DNA of 64,000 nucleotides from the NCBI RefSeq assembly GCF_030704535.1, contig NC_081815.1:3239001-3303000 (forward strand). The letters run 5' to 3'. Shown in pieces: positions 33,703 through 46,002 of this stretch (its first letter is position 1; each line of letters opens with the position of its first letter). The notes beneath the pieces were generated by a model. That model saw nothing but the letters and a program-made list of their open reading frames with translations, was not told where the DNA came from and did not search any database. Source of the DNA: Vitis vinifera. Lineage: Eukaryota; Streptophyta; Magnoliopsida; Vitales; Vitaceae. Both the position numbers and the translations under genes were made by a program.

Positions 33703-36700
33703 ATGACAACGAGTCACGACAACCTCGTCTACGCACCGATCGGCGGCGACCCCAACTACCAAAACGTCGTTGTTTTACTCCCTGTATACTACCCTCGCCG
33801 CCGCCGTCTCCTCTATCGCCTCTGCAATGCGTTCCTTGCCTGTGCCGTTTTCCTTTCTATCTCCGCCGCCGTCTACCTCCTCTATCCTTCCGACCCCACC
33901 GTTCAAGTTGTTGGACTCCACCTCAATAGCGTCCAAGTCCACACTTCGCCTGTGATTTCTCTCGACCTCTCTCTTGATCTCACCATTAGAGTCAGAAACA
34001 GAGACTTCTTCTCCTTCAGCTACACTTCCCTCACCGCCTCCGTCGGCTACCGCGGAAGACGGCTAGGGTTTGTAAACTCTTCCGGAGGGTATTTGAGGGC
34101 GAGAGGTTCGTCGTATATCAACGCGACGCTTGATCTTGATGGAATTGAGGTTCTTCATGATGTTTTTTACTTGCTTGAAGATCTAGCCAGAGGCTCGATC
34201 CCTTTTGATACCGTTTCGGAGGTTCGAGGAAAGCTAGGGTTGTTCTTCTTCGAGATTCCGCTGAAGGTATGTAATCAGTCTTTGTTGTTTCTGTTTCTAT
34301 TTGGTTGCTGAAAGTTTGATGGGGAGGAATGGGAAATGGATAGGATTCAAACTCTGGCATTGTTTTGTTTTTCTCTGTTTCCTTTGAAATCAAACGGGCG
34401 GTTACGATAATTTTGGTAGTGCAACACATGAATTGGATATATTAGATTAGTTCTTGAAGTCATGCAGTTTTGAAATTCTGAAACATGGATACAAGATTTT
34501 AAGGGTGTTCTGTGGATGAACTAACATAAATGTAGAGCTGACTCTTGTATTTTTTTCTTTTCTGATATTGAATTGTGCTTTTTCTTTAAGTGTTTTTGGG
34601 ATGAATCAAGGATGTAAGATTAAAATTCAACATTCCCATAAAAATTTTGGGCAGCTATTTTGCTTGTTTAGGGTTTTGTTTCTAACTTATGTCTGTAGGA
34701 GCTAAAAAAATTCTCCTAAAAATCGTAGAAATATAAACAGGATAAAAGAGAAACAATCCAAACAAGTACAACTCTAAAGATGTCTCGTCTTTCTTTTCCA
34801 TCAATCACATCAATAAACGTGATTTGTTTTGGAGCCACGTTTTACAAAACTGTACAGAATGATACCAATTCATTGGATCATATGCAGATGGCATCCTATT
34901 ACTCGGATGTGCATCTTCTTCCTAGTACTCAAATGTGCATCTCCTCAGTTGTTGTTTGCTCTCCCCCGAAAACTTTGCTTTCCTTTGTCCTTCTTGCTTT
35001 TAGCCCAAACTCGTAAGTTATAATATACTACTCCCCATCTTTACACCTTTGGCTTGAAGAAAGGTGGCAAGGGACTCAACTTCTCGTAGTTGATGGGAAC
35101 TCTTCTTGACAATCTTCTCAGAGGCTTCTCAGATCATCTTCCCTATTCTATTCTGATGGGAACTCTACTTAACAATCTTCTCAGAGGCTTCTTGGATCAT
35201 CTTCCCTATTCTATTCTGATGGGAACTCTTCTTGGCAATCTTCTCAGAGAGGCTTTTTGGATCATTTTCCCTATTTTATTCTTGTTTTTTAGTGTATTTG
35301 AAGTTGTTTGGACTTCGGGCGGCCTTCGCATTTTTGCTAAATTTTGTGCTAAAATACATTTGGTTTATTTATTTACTTTTAATATATTTTTTCTAAGGAG
35401 TATTTTCTTTTCATCCATCTCTTAAGTCAATTCGTAGATTGAACTTTTATAAGATATTTTATCAGTCTAAAAATAGTTAATTTTTAGTAGATAATTATGT
35501 GATTGAAATTTTATTTTATAAAATCCAGAAAAAATTAAAGAGGGTATGCAAGACATGTCTTCTTGTGAAACCTTGAAAGAATAAAAGTCTTACAGCAATA
35601 TAATTATAATAATAACATCAAAACTATAATGATGAGATCAGTGTTTCTAAAATAAAAGAGCTTCTATAAATAAAATCTTGAAATGGTAATTATAATTAAT
35701 AAAACTATAAATAAATGAAGTTTAAACCCACAAAAACTCTTCTCTATCATTCTCCCATGAGATTTGTGAGAAAGTTTTGGATGCTGATACTGCATGTTGC
35801 TTTGTACTCCGATTTCTAATTTTGAGATTAAACACCCTTGCTTTGCACTTTGATGAGAGATTGACTTTTTCATCGTTCCCACAGGTGGGATCACAGTGTT
35901 TGTTTTAAAAAATCGTCGTCCTTTTCTTCTTTCTTTCCTTTATATACATGCGATTTTCAATTATAATACATGGAGGTTGGACATGGGATTGCGAGCCACA
36001 TCCAGCTCCCACATTCTATACAGGCAGGATATGCTAGTTGTAGTGGGATATTGCCCTGAAGTTCTCAGAAGAATTATCTGGTAACCATGCAATGGCTAGT
36101 CCGGGTTCTTGGCTGTGTTCCCCACAGTTTGGTTGTCTTTTAGCAAAGTTCAGTAAGGTCTCCTTTCACATGATTGGTGAAGAAAATTTTTGAAGGAGGG
36201 AAAGGAGGACATCATGTAAATCTATTAAAATAATATTAGAAAACTTGTTCATGGAGTATCAATTCTTACATGATTTTCTAAATTTAAAAATTCCAACATG
36301 TCACTAATTCAAGCACACGAGCAGGGAATGCCTGATTATTCATAATTTTAGGCATAGGAACATTAGAATGCTTGAGATTCTGCTCTCTTCACATTTCAAT
36401 TCTGGTGTGATAGCTTATCACAGGAATTTTTTATTTTGCAACAGTACGGACCTGGTCTATGTGTTTAAGCAGATTGTTTTAATGAGTACTATTCCATCAT
36501 GGACTTATGCCTTACTGCACTGTTGGTTAATATTTGGAATTGCATACGCACTCATAGTTATTGCATACTAAGTTGCAGTACACTCTGGACTGATTCTCAT
36601 GATATACTTCATTATGAATATCCTGTATGCTAAAACTAATGAGGAATTTCCAAACAAGATGTTTCACAAACCACTGGAATTAGTTTTTATATATTTAGGC

Positions 36701-38156
36701 CATCAAACTAGATTAAGTTATGTAACCAAAGATGTTTCTTATTGATCTTACATCCCCTAATTTTTTAACAAAGTTGTTAAATGGGTTGTGTTTAATTATG
36801 TACTTATAAGTGGTTTTAGTTTGGACTATATTCTTATGTTTTTTTCTTATCTTCACTTGTCCAATGTTACCTTTGCCTATAGCTTGTCCTAGGCTGAAAG
36901 AGAAGAGGGAGGTTAGATTTTAGGTTGATGGCCTGCATAAAACCTTCAGTCAAGCTTTTAGGAACCTAAATTTGAAATCTAGAAAAATTCTTTGCCTAAA
37001 TATATGGCTCCTACAGAGGCCTAGGTAGAGTTTTTAAAATAAATTCTGAAGAATTTTTATGTTAAAGTTATATAAGTTTGTAGCCTAAGTTGGCTTGTTG
37101 GCTTGCTTTACAGTATTGACCCATTACCTAGTAACTTAAACTTTTGGTTTAATTGGTAATTTAACATGGTATCAAAATATCAGTTTTCAAAAGGTCTTAA
37201 CTCATAAGTTCAGACATCACCATGTGTTTATTTTCCCATTTGAACCCAGGGGCAAATTCAAGGAGTCTGCATGTGAGGCTGGTGTTAAAGGTCATAGCCT
37301 AAGTTTGTCCGTTGGCTTGATAACATTGTTGTCTCATTACCTAATAGCTTAACTTTTTAGGCTAATTTGTAGTTTAACAGGTAAAGTGCCCCATTAGGCT
37401 TGTGATTTATGAAAAATACATTTTTCAAGTAGGCCTGATCTGAAGGGGTGAGAGGAGGAGAGCTGGTGCTGGATAAGTCAAAGAGAGGATGTATAATTTG
37501 AAGGTGTTGAAAGTGGGGGGAATGTTGAAGGACTTGAATAAAGCTTTAATTAGAGCAATGATTTTGACAGACACACATGATGAAATAAGAGTCATATTTT
37601 TTATTTTTTTATTTATTCTTGATAAGTGATGAAATAAGAGTCATATTTTTAACTGAAAATGGGTGCAGGGGCACTGGGGCTTGGTTGATTAACTGATTTA
37701 TAAGTTATTCAGCAATTAAGGTTGCACCTACTATTTTTGTACTCTGTAGCAAGTAATACTACATTTACGACCGCTATCTAGTAATGAATAGGAAAATCGT
37801 ATTTGGCAGGTGGGGCGGTGATGTGATTACCTACTGACGTATAGATTCATATGAATGCATTTTAGATTTTATTGTAAAGGCACCATATTCTTGCACAACA
37901 CAAAGGTAACTAATGTGAGAACACAAAAGATACACAACACAAAAATCATGCTCACTGGCTTGCAATTGCCTTGACCATTTTTCACTCTTTTTCTTCTTAT
38001 TCTGCATACTAGATGTTACAGCTGCTTAAGTTTGTTTAACTGCATTATTTGGATTTTGATCAGGCAAGAGTATCATGCGAGGTTTATGTAAATACAAGCA
38101 ACCAAACAATCATCCATCAAGATTGCTACCCAATGGTGAGTATCTCATCACCTTAG
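33703..38156 (+). CDS. LEA_2 / NHL-type single-pass membrane protein, two exons
   Basis: Exon 1 is 33703-34266 (188 codons, donor AAG|GTATGT). Exon 2 starts at 38064 after TGATCAG and encodes ARVSCEVYVNTSNQTIIHQD, then CYPM. Reading on without further splicing adds VSISSP and a stop at 38154-38156, giving 218 residues. A GTGAGT right after CYPM could instead be a donor, so the last six residues are uncertain. Residues about 40-60 are a membrane segment after a basic RRRR patch, the usual N-in topology. The outer part carries the LEA_2 beta-sandwich features (LDLSLDLTIRVRNRD, YRGRRLGF, KLGLFFFEIPLKARVSCEV). Several NxS/T sites are present. Family members are linked to stress and defence; the exact role here is unknown. 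The intron is 3.8 kb. Confidence 0.85.
35091..35281. repeat. Three 63-bp tandem repeats in the LEA_2 intron
   Basis: Units start at 35091, 35154 and 35217, each beginning TGATGGGAACTCT and containing CAATCTTCTCAGAG and CCCTATTCTATTC or a close variant. Copies 1 and 2 are nearly identical. Copy 3 has a two-base insertion (AGAGAGGC). Because 63 is a multiple of three, an open frame with 21-residue repeats appears, but it has no supporting context. Confidence 0.92.
37060..37379. mobile_element. TRIM-like miniature LTR retrotransposon in the LEA_2 intron
   Basis: Two related terminal repeats, 37060-37166 and 37283-37379, both start TGTTAAAG and end TTTAACA. They share GTAGCCTAAGTTGGC/ATAGCCTAAGTTTG, ATTACCTA(G/A)TA and related blocks. 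Directly after the left repeat comes TGGTATCA (37167-37174), the start of the usual primer site complementary to initiator Met tRNA. A purine-rich GTGAGGCTGG precedes the right repeat. The interior is only 116 bases and non-coding. These are the defining features of a TRIM. I could not find a perfect 5-bp target duplication (TTTTA versus GGTAA), so the outer ends may be off or decayed. Confidence 0.72.
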
Positions 38157-39859
38157 CTTGACCTCTTTGTGTGGAGAACAATATAAGCAAAATATGCATT
38201 TGAAAAATACTCTGTTGCTTCCTCAGTTGTGGACATATAGAGGCTGTTCAATCAGCGAGTCATGGTCCTATTCTATGCAGTTATTCGGTTTTGACATATT
38301 TAATTCTATTTCACTCTAGTAACCATGTTACATCTCCCTGAAAAATACATTTCCTAGGTTACAATCAGTAGACAATATAAATGTCCAGTTGCAAATGTCT
38401 ACCGTCCTATTTTCATGATTCATCTGGCATGTTTTTACTAAAAGAAAAGATGCACTTTTAGTGAAAACTGCTGATTTTGCTGCTAATCTGTAAAATTCCA
38501 TGCTTGGTTCTTGGACTTGAGCAACTGTAAAATGAGAACCAGGAGGTCACCCAACCCAACCAGAGTGCATGTGTCTTATATCATTCCCACAGGTGGCTTT
38601 GCTAGAGTTGTTTGTGATCTGTCTTACTGGTCCAATGAAAGGAGTGTCAGGCCGTCAGCAAGCATTTGGGTTTCTTTGCTAATTTTGAACTGGTATTTGA
38701 CTTTCAGTGATTGCAGTGGATAATGTAAAGGCCAGAAAGTCATCCCAATCGTGATTTGGATATGGTAGCACATCATAGGGTTGTGGTTGGTACTGTCAGC
38801 AGCTGATAAGGTTAATTGAGAAAGCGTCAGCATGTGGATGTGAATAGCTTACAGGTTAGTGCCTGTGAAGAGGATTCATTTCATTAAAGGACAGCAGCAA
38901 TGTGTGATAGTAAGAATATTAGCTCATTAATGTTAATTCTTCAGAAGATTGCTGCTGTAATTATAGCACCATGGTTACTATTATGTCTATTTGTAAATTC
39001 CATATGATGGTTAAGGACTTCTGCTGCAGAAGCTGAAAGTGGGTTTTTCTAATTTTGTTTTTCAATTTTTTTCCATAATTGTTGGAAAATAATAGTTGAT
39101 AAAAAATAGTGCTAGTTTGAAAAAAAAATAAAATAATAATAATAATAATTAATTAAAATATATATATATACAATTTGCATTTGGAGATTCTTTTTCTTGG
39201 CATTCTTGCTGTCGCTCTCAGGTGGGTTGTGAGTCATGAGTCAGCCACCATCAAACTGAATTTTAACCTATTATAATATGTTATTTTATTTTAAACTAAG
39301 TATGGAACAGGTTCACTTGTAGAATACTCAATAGAATACGTGAAACACGTGGACACTGGATAATTCTTTTTTTATATATATTTTTTATTTTTTAAGCCGC
39401 AGGCCACGTTTTTGGCTTATTGGGAGACTTTGAATGTATTTTTAAAGGATAGATAATGTTGACAACTTTTTATATTAATTCTCATCCCCACCTTCCTTAT
39501 CTATATTTTTTAAAATCTTTTTTACTCATGAAATTAATCTATAGTTGTTTATAATTAGATATGATATAATTATTTGTAAAGTAATTTTAATAAATTGTTA
39601 TGAGAAATTAATTTTATAAAACAAAATTATTTAAAATGCCACTAAAATGCCTTTTTCTGTCAACCTTTCCTATTTTTTCTTCCAAACCCTTAACAGCTTA
39701 CCCTTTTCAATGTCAAATATTTTATTTGACATTTGATGTGGAATATTTGATTAAATTCTAATTTAAATTTCAAGATTAGGAATAATAATTTTTATAAAAA
39801 AAAAAATAATTTGATGGTTGTAAAAATTACAAATCTATGAGTAAGGGTAAATTAAAAAA

Positions 39860-39913
<54 letters not shown>

Positions 39914-40670
39914 ATGAGACTTGAGTGGTGGTATTTCTTACATATTTAATCAATGTTTTCAAATTCAGACCGATTATTGAATCGAAAAAATTATCGATTC
40001 ACGGATTGACAGTTCATCGACATTATAAATATATATTTTACTATTTTACATATTATTAAAAATTAATAAATGCTATCAAATTTTTTAATCCTTGATCCAT
40101 TCACAACATCAATGCACCAAATAAAAGAGCCTAAAGAAAAGCAGATATATGCATAAAGGTAGATCAAAATTATTTAACTAAAAACGCTCTCAGCCCATGA
40201 TCGTGGATGGCGGTTCTATTTTCGCATTTAAACCGCGCAGCGGTTTTCGTGAGGAAAACCTACGGTGTCTACGTGTATGGAACGCACTAGAGACGAAATT
40301 ATGAATTGTTTAAGATCAATGCTAAAGTGGGCCAAAAGTAAAACTTACCAAACTCTACAGCCAGATTTTCTACTTGGCATCGCTCAATCTTAAAATAACT
40401 TTCTGATCTATCCCAATACAAAAAACAAAAAAATTGAAAAGACGAATCCTAATTAGTGGAAGAACAAAGCTAATTTGTTCCCTTGCCTTCTGGGTTATTC
40501 CTATCCCTTGACCTTTATCCAGAGAAATCACAGAAAGATCAAAGAAACGCTTCCGGTAAGAGACAAACACCATGCGAGTCAAGTAAACTTTACCATTAAG
40601 ATCCAATTGATGAGAAGAGAAACATGACACACCTCTCTCATTTTTCATATATATACTTACAAGATGTAGA
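38157..40670. other. Intergenic DNA
   Basis: No supportable gene is seen. The first part may be 3' UTR of the LEA_2 gene. A GATAA/AAT-rich tract lies near 39120-39170, followed by a long AT microsatellite. After 40000 the sequence becomes the 3' flank of the minus-strand gene at 40671. Confidence 0.5.
39863..39910. repeat. (TA)n microsatellite
   Basis: This is an uninterrupted run of about 24 TA units in AT-rich intergenic DNA. Confidence 0.95.
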
Positions 40671-40937
40671 CTAATCACTAGGTTTTTCTCTCGTAACTCG
40701 GCCACCCCACACGTACTTAGCGCGATGCAGCCTGCACCGGAAGGACCCCGGATGCCGTGTAGGCGAACATAGACAGCACTGCTTTACTGTGCCCTCCCGG
40801 GCATCTCCCGACGCTGCTGCTTCACTGCGCACGGTATTCTCCGCCACCATTGCAGCCAACTGCAAAAGAAGCCATCTTCTTTGTGCTGCCAACTCCTGAT
40901 GATCAGGCCTACCCTGAGGAAGACCCGGGTGACACAT
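40671..40937 (-). CDS. Small CLCSPT-type serine-rich protein, second copy
   Basis: Single exon, 88 residues. The start is the ATG at 40937 (MCHPGLPQGRPDHQELAAQR); the frame is open upstream into a lysine-rich translation of the leader that I reject. The core CCLCSPTRHPGSFRCRLHR at 54-72 is the family signature, with HPG as in most members. A tail AKYVWGGRVTREKPSD follows. The N-terminal half is alanine-rich and possibly helical. A TATATATTTT box lies on this strand at 41020-41011, about 75 bases before the start. It is a paralog of the 72-residue protein at 30906, but apart from the core the two share little. Its function is unknown. Confidence 0.86.
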   Translation of the reverse strand: MCHPGLPQGRPDHQELAAQRRWLLLQLAAMVAENTVRSEAAASGDAREGTVKQCCLCSPTRHPGSFRCRLHRAKYVWGGRVTREKPSD

Positions 40938-43238
40938 CTTTGATCCTCCTCCTCCTTGTTGTTTGCTGGGTGAGAAAAGAGTTTGAAAAGAAAAGAATCT
41001 GTGGGCTACAAAAATATATAGAATAGAAACAAAAGGAATCAAGGAGAGGTGGGCAAGTAAAGTTGGGTATAAAGGGCTTTTAGATTGATTCCCAGAAAGT
41101 TTTTTTTTTTTTTTTCTCTTTCGAGTCTTCAACGAAGCGTTTCTATGTGCATGAGCCGCTTGTGAAGGTGTGGGGCGTGTGTGATGAAATCACTGACGAC
41201 TTATAGCTTGAAATAAAAGTAAAAACTGATCATTGGTCAACTTTTTTGATGGGGCTGATAAAGATAAAGATAAATTTTAAACCATTTAAATCGTTAAATT
41301 TGAATTGTAAAACGCATTAACCGCTTATGGTAAATCACGAAAAATAAATTTTTAATTTTTAATAAAAAATGATAATTTGTTTACCATAAATTTTTTTTTA
41401 AGTTTTAAAGATAACATATCAAATTTTATTATTAAATGAAAATTTAATCACTTCATTTAAGCAATATATTATAATGAAATTAAGTTTATCAAAATAAATC
41501 ATTTTTAAATTCTCATTATTTCCATTGAAATTTAATACTTAAACCTAGAATAATATTAAATAATTTTTTATTATACTTATTCTATATAACCATATAAATA
41601 TTGTCCGGATCAAAATGAATTCTTATTATTTTAAAATATGTTTACAATATCAAAAGAAATTCATACATATATAACGTCAAAAATTTTCTCTCAAATATTA
41701 CAAGTACGCACTCGTTGTATCTCATGAAATTATGAAATTAAACAAACAAACACCCCGAACCAAATAAACCCCAACAAAGGTCGAAGATCAACTCCAATAT
41801 CATTTATAACGATTCACATTCAATCATATAAATGTTATCTACTTTGGATTCAAAGGGTTCTCATGATTTTAAAATACGTCTGAAAAGATAAAGGAGTTCA
41901 TGTATATATAATGTAAGAAACTTTTTTCTTTATCCAGTTGAGATATCACATATTGAACGCTTACAATTTTAATTCTTTAGAATTTTTTTTATATCTAATT
42001 TTCAAATTTATTATAACACCAACGACCTGTTTTTCATATTCATGATTAGCCAAATACGTATTCAGCCACTGTGAAACAGAAACCATACATTTGTCCCTCG
42101 AAGCTCTTTACCAACAAAAACCACCTCCAGGAGTTCTATGCCACGTCCTTTATATGTCAGCATGCTAGTGCTACTGACTCAGCACTCAGCCACTTTTTGG
42201 TGGTACAGTCTCTGTTTTCTGTCTCTGGCACGTATTTTTCTACTCAATAATTTATATTCAGTTGGGTGCTGAGGCTGGGCCTGAACCCAAAACGCGGCGT
42301 TTTGGAAGAGGATAAGGCCATGACGATGCCCTTCTCAGTCAGATTATACAGTGAAAACCAGAAAAAAAAAAATTTGTGATAAATGTCCCTGCTAAACGAC
42401 CCAAGTCTGTGACCATTAACCTTTGGACCTGGCGGCCCATTTCAAGGGACGAAGGAAGAAGTCATGGACCAGTTTGCTTCTAAATTTGGGCTGGACAAAC
42501 CCGAGTTCACAAAAACAAGGCCCGTTTGGGGCTGCCCAGTGTATAAGTTTGACCGGAGATTAGAATTTCCTTCACAAAAAGGCATAAACATAGATTTGTT
42601 GCAAAGAAATGTGTGGGCCCATGTATGGGCCCCAACCTCGGTTGACAGAAAATGTAGCCCAGTTCTTCTACATCAATATATTATTGTGGAGCCGTACATA
42701 AGATATTATAATGCAATTGAATAGACTATATGACAGAAGACATCCAAGGTAACCAGTAGGATGGCACGAGGTGCAGGAAAATGGTAATAAAATCAGTTTT
42801 TAAAGACCATTCAAAACTGGCTTCCCATAATCAAATAGCATTCCCCCTTTTGACCTCCTAATTTGACTTGTACTCCACTTCCCCTTTGGAAAAGGACCCT
42901 TGTGTTCACATGCCTATCGAGGCACTAGGAAGGAGAATCCAATTAGAACCTGTAGAGTAAAAATGGTTGCGCTCTAGAACAGGTGATTTGGACCCTTAAC
43001 CAAAGTCCACGGCCAATGGCGTATGATGTGACCAAATAAAACACAAGTTTCTGGACAGGCGAAACTTAAACGCCACGAGGCAGTTGTTCAGTCCCCCCGG
43101 CTACAGCCGCAGTCGCTTTCGGGGGACGAGTCAATAAGCCGCCAGTCGAGTCTAAAACTCGCGTTTCTCCCGCGTTATTTTACAATTTCCACCAATTCAC
43201 ACTCTCTTTTCCTGGAAGGCACATCCTCCACTTCACCC
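40938..43238. other. Divergent upstream region between CLCSPT-type gene and AG-peptide gene
   Basis: Contains the promoter of the minus-strand gene (TATA at 41011-41020), AT-rich DNA, and two related repeat subunits (about 41590-41683 and 41825-41915). GC-richer promoter-like sequence follows from about 42060. An 86-residue frame at 42464-42724 has no recognisable feature and is not called. Confidence 0.45.
41590..41915. repeat. Dimeric dispersed repeat, locus A
   Basis: Two similar subunits share the order CATATAAAT(A/G)TT, then a TTTTAAAATA(T/C)GT block, and then TTCAT(A/G)(C/T)ATATATAA. They lie at about 41590-41683 and 41825-41915. The same pair of subunits recurs at 46003-46310. No coding capacity. 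Confidence 0.6.
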
Positions 43239-43251
43239 ATATATATATACA
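43239..43251 (+). promoter_or_regulatory. TATA box of the AG-peptide gene
   Basis: An ATATATATATACA run lies about 150 bases before the start codon, followed by a C/T-rich leader (CTCTCTCTACGATTCCCC). The distance leaves about 120 bases of leader, which is reasonable for a plant gene. Confidence 0.6.
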
Positions 43252-43397
43252 CGATATACCATAACCCCCTTCTCCATCCTCTCCTCAAAACGCCCTTTCC
43301 ACGATTTTTCTCTCTCTACGATTCCCCTCCTCGCCATTTCTTATATCTTTTCTTCCCGATTTCTTTTTTAAATCTCGCACTTTACGAATCGAAGACG

Positions 43398-43592
43398 ATG
43401 AACCCAATCAAATTCTACGCTTTTCCCATCGTTGGGTTGGTGTTGTTGGCCCTATTGGAAGGGAGCCGAGGCCAGGGAATCGCTCCTTCGCCTGCTCCAC
43501 AGGGCCCCTTCAGCGACGGCAGTACGATTGATCAAGGCATCGCTTTTGTCCTCCTCGTGGTTGCCCTCGTTATCACATACCTTGTCCATTGA
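43398..43592 (+). CDS. Arabinogalactan peptide (AG-peptide, AGP20/AGP16-like)
   Basis: Single exon, 64 residues. Residues 1-25 form a signal peptide (MNPIKFYAFPIVGLVLLALL, then EGSRG). The mature peptide begins about Q26 with QGIAPSPAPQGP, whose AP/SP/AP dipeptides are sites for hydroxyproline O-arabinogalactan. The C-terminal DGSTIDQGIAFVLLVVALVI, ending TYLVH, is a GPI-anchor signal; the TSIDQGIAY-like block is the hallmark of the AGP16/20/22/41 group. The final product would be a very short glycosylated peptide anchored at the outer plasma membrane. The members I know from Arabidopsis are a little longer at the C terminus. It has no intron. Confidence 0.93.
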   Translation: MNPIKFYAFPIVGLVLLALLEGSRGQGIAPSPAPQGPFSDGSTIDQGIAFVLLVVALVITYLVH

Positions 43593-46002
43593 TTTACATT
43601 TTTTTTTCGAGAATGTTGATGTATTAATAATATTTTTTTTATGTATTTCTCTGCATATTGTCTAATAGAAATTGCAGTATTCTTTTTTTATATATGTATA
43701 TGAGCCTTTGTCCAACGTTAAAAGTATATTTAATATGATTATTGGAATTTAATTATGAAAATTAATGTTTCTCATTTTAAAATTTTGTTTAAAATTAATA
43801 TCCTTAATATTCATTATGTTATCTACAAAATTGGGATTCCCTCACCATTTAATAAACATGTAACTCAAAAAAAAAATGATAAATTAGAATGATTTAAGAT
43901 TTAAAAAAAAAAAAAGAGTATAAAAAGCAAATTTTTATGTCAAACAAAAGTTCATTGAATATGGAATGTATAAAATCTGGGTAAATGAGTATTAAATAAA
44001 TTAATATTTTTATTTAAATAATAAAACTTTTGATCCTAACTCGGATTAGTGTACTAAATTTATAAAGTAATAATATTTTTAGAAATATTTAAGGGAACGA
44101 GGAAATATTTTAACATCACATCTCTTTTTTTTTAAGGAGGTATTTTGTAAAACTTAATACTTATTTTAATGACTTAAGTTGATTTTAAGTTAAATTATAC
44201 TTAAGTTATTGAGTTAAAACTTGTTATTTGATTCTTATTTTAAGTATTAATGTCATTTGATAGATTTTACTTTTTGATAATTAAGGTAAAAAATGTCAAA
44301 TAATAATAGAGGTTATGAAGTAACAAAACAAATCGTGGAGGTAATTAAAACAAATGAAAATAAAAATATAAAATGAAGATATAAAATTAATAATAAGTTA
44401 ATTATTTTTATTTATTACTTAAAATTATTTTTTTATTTTAAGTTATACCATTAAGTTATTTTACCAAATATACTTAATTTATTTAATGATTTAAATTAAG
44501 TTATTAAGTCGTTATTAAATTGATTTACCAAACACCCACTAAAAATCTTTCTATTTCTTACAATTAATAACCAATTTTTATTCTTTAGAGTCTCTTAGGC
44601 TTTTATGTGTGAACTTTTTATCATGTTCGTTGTTTTTAAATTTATAAGTCTAATATCAGATAGAAACATAATACTCTTTATAAATTAATAAAATATTCAT
44701 TTATCGATAAATCAATAACCTCATTAAGATAATAATTTCTTTTGATTATGGGAGTATTATTTTATAAGAGTTTTATCGTATGTCTTTTAAATTTGTATCT
44801 TTCAAACATAATGACCATTCATCTATGTTAGTTTTTTATTATCCCATCTCAACTACCATTATGCACTTTTCTAAACTATTCTTACAATATTATAAAAGTA
44901 AAAGAAAATTATATTTGTATCTACCAAAACTCCTTTTGTATCCATTTTATTTACACATCCACTTACTTAAAAATTTAAAGCCTATCAATACATCTACCTA
45001 TAATTTTAAAAATACTCAAGATACTCTTCTCATTCTTCTTTCACTAAACTCGTCTTTTGCATCATTTTTCTCTTAACCTGTTGCTCCCCAACCACAAATC
45101 CTTAGAGAAAATCATTTTATTTTTAACTCATTTAATAAAAACTTTGCTTTAAAATTAATTGAAAAACAATTTGAAATAATTTAAAAGTGATTTAGAAGTG
45201 GAAAATTGTGAAAAAAGTACAATAGAAGAGAAAATAAAAAAAATAAAAAATTATACCCTCATGTCTGAACTTGAAAGGTCGAACAATGAAAAGATATTCA
45301 AAAGTATAGTTTCGAACATTCTTAAAATGTCTGAAAGTACAATATCGGACAATTGTAAAATGTTTAACAGTATAACTTCAAACATCATTCATAACACTTT
45401 CTTCTTTAAACTTGGAAAATCCTATAAGAAATACAAAAAATAAAATAAAATTACAAAGAACACACTTTTGCATTTGTACCATCATTGAAAATGATTATTT
45501 GATTATCTATTAATGAAAACACAATTATTTTGTTAAATTTTGTTGGGGTTATGGAGAGATTAGAATAAAAGAAATGAAGAAAGAAAGGGAAAGAACTTGA
45601 TGTGTTTTTGTGTTTAAAGGGAGTTTAGGGATCTCAATAAAAGGGTATTTATGTCTTAAAAAAGTATTAAAATGGTAAATCACAAATGGGAAAGGAGTTA
45701 TGACAACACAAATATAATTTATCAAAAGTAAAAGGAATTTCACAATTTTTTATTCCTAAAATACCTTTATCCATTTATTTAATACATAAAGCCATTTGAT
45801 TTCCATTTTTTATTTATAATTTACCACAATGTAAATTCCCCTTATTATTTATTATAAGTATTAAATTCAACTTACAACCATTCAACTTTCACCATAAGTA
45901 AATCTACATGTTATCATCTCTCTTATTGAAGTTTTATTTAGGACAACTCTAATGATCCTTTCTCAATTTCGAAGATTATGACAACTATAACGATTCATTC
46001 AC
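43593..46002. other. AT-rich intergenic DNA
   Basis: There is no convincing gene. A stretch at about 44135-44540 has ends and internal TTAAGTTATTAAGT palindromes that look like a MITE, but I could not fix its borders. An 81-residue frame at 45198-45443 overlaps short tandem repeats and is not called. Confidence 0.45.
45281..45380. repeat. Three diverged 33-34-bp tandem repeats
   Basis: Units at 45281-45313, 45314-45347 and 45348-45380 share the layout GA(A)CAAT or GAACATT, then AAAAT or AAGAT, then (A/C)AGTATA(G/A)(T/C)TTC. Differences are scattered, so the array is old. Confidence 0.6.

Noticed and set aside
41000-41132. Upstream extension of the minus-strand CLCSPT-type frame (lysine-rich)
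   Set aside because: The extension translates a poly-T/A leader and lies across the TATA box at 41011-41020. The ATG at 40937 is a better start.
42464-42724. 86-residue frame upstream of the AG-peptide gene
   Set aside because: No domain, no splice context, and it sits in promoter-like DNA.
44135-44540. Possible MITE with TTAAGTTATTAAGT palindromes
   Set aside because: Similar words occur throughout this AT-rich stretch, and no matching ends or target duplication could be fixed.
45198-45443. 81-residue lysine/asparagine-rich frame
   Set aside because: Composition is that of AT-rich DNA, and most of it is the 33-bp tandem repeat.
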